Positions 43,436-44,816 of a stretch of 44,816 nt of DNA are shown here, one piece after another. The position numbers and the translations under genes were made by a program. The stretch is from Neokomagataea thailandica NBRC 106555 (GTDB lineage: Bacteria; Pseudomonadota; Alphaproteobacteria; Acetobacterales; Acetobacteraceae): NCBI RefSeq assembly GCF_001598495.1, contig NZ_BCZB01000023.1, positions 1 to 44,816 of the forward strand. Direction: 5' to 3'. Under the pieces are notes generated by a model that was not told the DNA's origin, did not search any database, and saw only the letters and a program-made list of their open reading frames with translations. Position 1 is the stretch's first letter; each line of letters opens with the position of its first letter.

Positions 43436-44551
43436 TTATCCCCAAAGGTCCGTGAGGGTTTCTTCCGCAATGGCGAAGGACGTGCTGGCCCCTGTTCCGC
43501 TGGTGATGAGGACGATGCGGACAGAATCTGACACGCGGTCCATGACCATGGTACTAGGGCCACTGGTGTAGCAGCCATTCCACCGGGTAATCACCGGTGG
43601 GGTGTGTTTGAATACACTATCATGTTCTGTAAGAATTAATTCGTCCACCCCTGCATCGGTGAATGGGTCGGGCTCGTCCATATAAACGTGTGAATCGCCT
43701 ACAATTTGTGAGCCATCGGCTGAGCGGACGGCAATGAGATGCACGCCTGCCGCAAGGGCTGCGCTTTTATCGCGTTGGAGGCATCGCTTTAGGGCGCTAT
43801 GGCCCGGGAGGTGGTGGTAGCCACGGTAACGCTCAACCCCGAGATCGGACATGATGGCTGGTGTGTTGGCTTGTATGCCGCCGGAGGCAAGGCGCATCAT
43901 TTGGAGTTTGCAACGCGTCAGGCTGTAGGTGCTGAGGCGTTCTGGAAAGAGGGTTCGGAGATCATCACCGGGGCAGATAATGACAGATTCGGCATGGATG
44001 GTGCCTTGGCTTGTCTGAATGTGTGGCGGTTCAACGGTATGAACGGTGGTACCCCATAGAAAGGTTACGCCCCAGTGCTCAGCCAACCAGCGTGTGAGTT
44101 GGGGGATGGCGTCTTTGGATTCGACACGTAGTTCGTGAGGGGAGAGTAAAGCGCCTTTGAGGTGAGAGGTTTTGAGGTCCGTGTAGTGTTCCATCTCTGA
44201 GCGGGAAAGGAGGCGGCAGTCTTCGCCCATGTCATCGTTTCGGAAAGCCTCAAGGACATTGAGTGTCTCGATGTTTTGGGCGAGGACTAGCATTGAGCGT
44301 TGAGTGATAGATATGCCCGCCGGGCCGGCAATGTCAGCCCAGATGTCACGACTGCGCTTTGCGCGTTGCCAGCAAGCACCGCGCTCTTGCCCGGATACGG
44401 TGATGAAACCAAAATTGCGGATGGATGCGCCGACGGCCGCAAGGTTACGTTCTATGACGATGCAACGTTTACCGCGTTTTGCGGCAGCGAGTGCATGTGC
44501 AAGGCCGCAAATTCCAGCGCCGATAATGGCGATGTCATAAGGTTGTTTCAT
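43436..44551 (-). CDS. FAD-dependent oxidoreductase of the phosphonate-associated type (TIGR03364-like)
   Basis: 371-aa DadA/glycine-oxidase-fold flavoprotein. FAD is bound by IAIIGAGICGLAHALAAAKRG (GxGxxG, 11-16) followed by the acidic IVIERN. GASIRNFGFITVSGQ and a C-terminal TSGTGASTSFAIAEETL fit the family found beside phosphonoacetaldehyde hydrolase. It probably oxidatively deaminates an amino compound. ATG 44551 overlaps the phnX stop by 4 nt. Confidence 0.85.
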   Translation of the reverse strand: MKQPYDIAIIGAGICGLAHALAAAKRGKRCIVIERNLAAVGASIRNFGFITVSGQERGACWQRAKRSRDIWADIAGPAGISITQRSMLVLAQNIETLNVLEAFRNDDMGEDCRLLSRSEMEHYTDLKTSHLKGALLSPHELRVESKDAIPQLTRWLAEHWGVTFLWGTTVHTVEPPHIQTSQGTIHAESVIICPGDDLRTLFPERLSTYSLTRCKLQMMRLASGGIQANTPAIMSDLGVERYRGYHHLPGHSALKRCLQRDKSAALAAGVHLIAVRSADGSQIVGDSHVYMDEPDPFTDAGVDELILTEHDSVFKHTPPVITRWNGCYTSGPSTMVMDRVSDSVRIVLITSGTGASTSFAIAEETLTDLWG

Positions 44552-44816
44552 GCGGCACCATCAGTCTTGTGATGTTGTGCTGCATGTTGAGAAAGTATGG
44601 TAGGAAGGTCAGCGATTGTATCAATGACGTAGTGGGCACCGGCCTGACGTAGCGCATGATAAGCGGCGTGGCGCTTGGCGGTAAACTCATCGGAAGACAT
44701 GGCGGCAATGTCGGCTTCCGAGTGGCCAAAGCAGTTGCCTGATACCGCAACGCCTACGGTCAATGCGCCGGCATTCAGACCTTCGGCAATGCCAATTGGT
44801 GTATCATCGACTTTGA
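44548..44816 (-). CDS. phnX: Phosphonoacetaldehyde hydrolase, C-terminal part
   Basis: Breaks the C-P bond of phosphonoacetaldehyde to give acetaldehyde and phosphate. Only the last ~89 residues are in the window; the frame is open to the edge. The HAD-type motif KVDDTPIGIAEG and the PhnX tail AYHALRQAGAHYVIDTIADLP are recognisable. It is the first of three coupled minus-strand genes seen here; its 5' part and any phnW lie beyond the edge. Confidence 0.85.
   Translation of the reverse strand, partial: KVDDTPIGIAEGLNAGALTVGVAVSGNCFGHSEADIAAMSSDEFTAKRHAAYHALRQAGAHYVIDTIADLPTILSQHAAQHHKTDGAA

Overview
The window reads as chromosome of an acetic acid bacterium (Acetobacteraceae, Alphaproteobacteria). 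The basis is the housekeeping gene order (rpoZ-rsh-acpS-lepB-rnc-era; pyrH-frr-uppS-cdsA-dxr-rseP-bamA-skp-lpxD-fabZ-lpxA-lpxI; rpmH-rnpA-yidD-yidC-engB-argB; dapD-dapE; def-fmt-truA), the moderate GC content, the Fe-type superoxide dismutase and the large TonB-dependent receptors. The genus cannot be fixed from the sequence alone. No tRNA, rRNA, CRISPR array, IS element or phage gene was recognised.

Layout. 1-4.5 kb: two tandem paralogous TonB-dependent receptors. The first is cut by the window edge; the second is interrupted by an in-frame amber codon between signal peptide and plug. 4.6-9 kb: a DUF815 ATPase, yajC, sodB, a beta-hydroxyacid dehydrogenase, and an overlapping pair of a NYN/LabA-type nuclease-fold protein and a degenerate uracil-DNA-glycosylase-like protein. 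9-14.8 kb: rpoZ, the bifunctional (p)ppGpp synthetase/hydrolase, acpS, lepB, rnc and era. 14.9-27.3 kb: a long co-directional block for nucleotide supply, ribosome recycling, isoprenoid and phospholipid synthesis, outer-membrane assembly and lipid A. 27.3-32.3 kb: glyoxalase I, a tiny standalone histidine-kinase-DHp-like protein on the other strand, then the rpmH operon with a consensus promoter, running into yidC, engB and argB. 32.3-36.1 kb: a GAF plus degenerate GGDEF protein divergent from dapD-dapE and a small membrane protein. 36.1-38.1 kb: an accessory pair (GT61 and DUF4422 glycosyltransferases). 38.2-40.5 kb: def-fmt-truA on the minus strand. 40.6-42.0 kb: a small heat-shock protein with an apparent RpoH promoter and ROSE-type RNA thermometer, DUF1150 and a RidA-like protein. 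42.1-44.8 kb: a minus-strand phosphonate-associated operon (phnX, FAD oxidoreductase, amino-acid-type permease) running off the window.

Most of the window is core envelope biogenesis: CdsA, Dxr and UppS supply lipid precursors, LpxD/FabZ/LpxA/LpxI make lipid A, RseP, BamA and Skp handle outer-membrane proteins, and YidC/YajC/LepB handle inner-membrane insertion and export. The most interesting points are regulatory or degenerative: the amber-interrupted receptor, the heat-shock thermometer, the rnpA frame with no ATG/GTG/TTG start for its conserved N-terminus, the DHp-only microprotein, the dead GGDEF domain, the UDG-like protein lacking its active-site loop, and the transaminase-less phosphonate operon.
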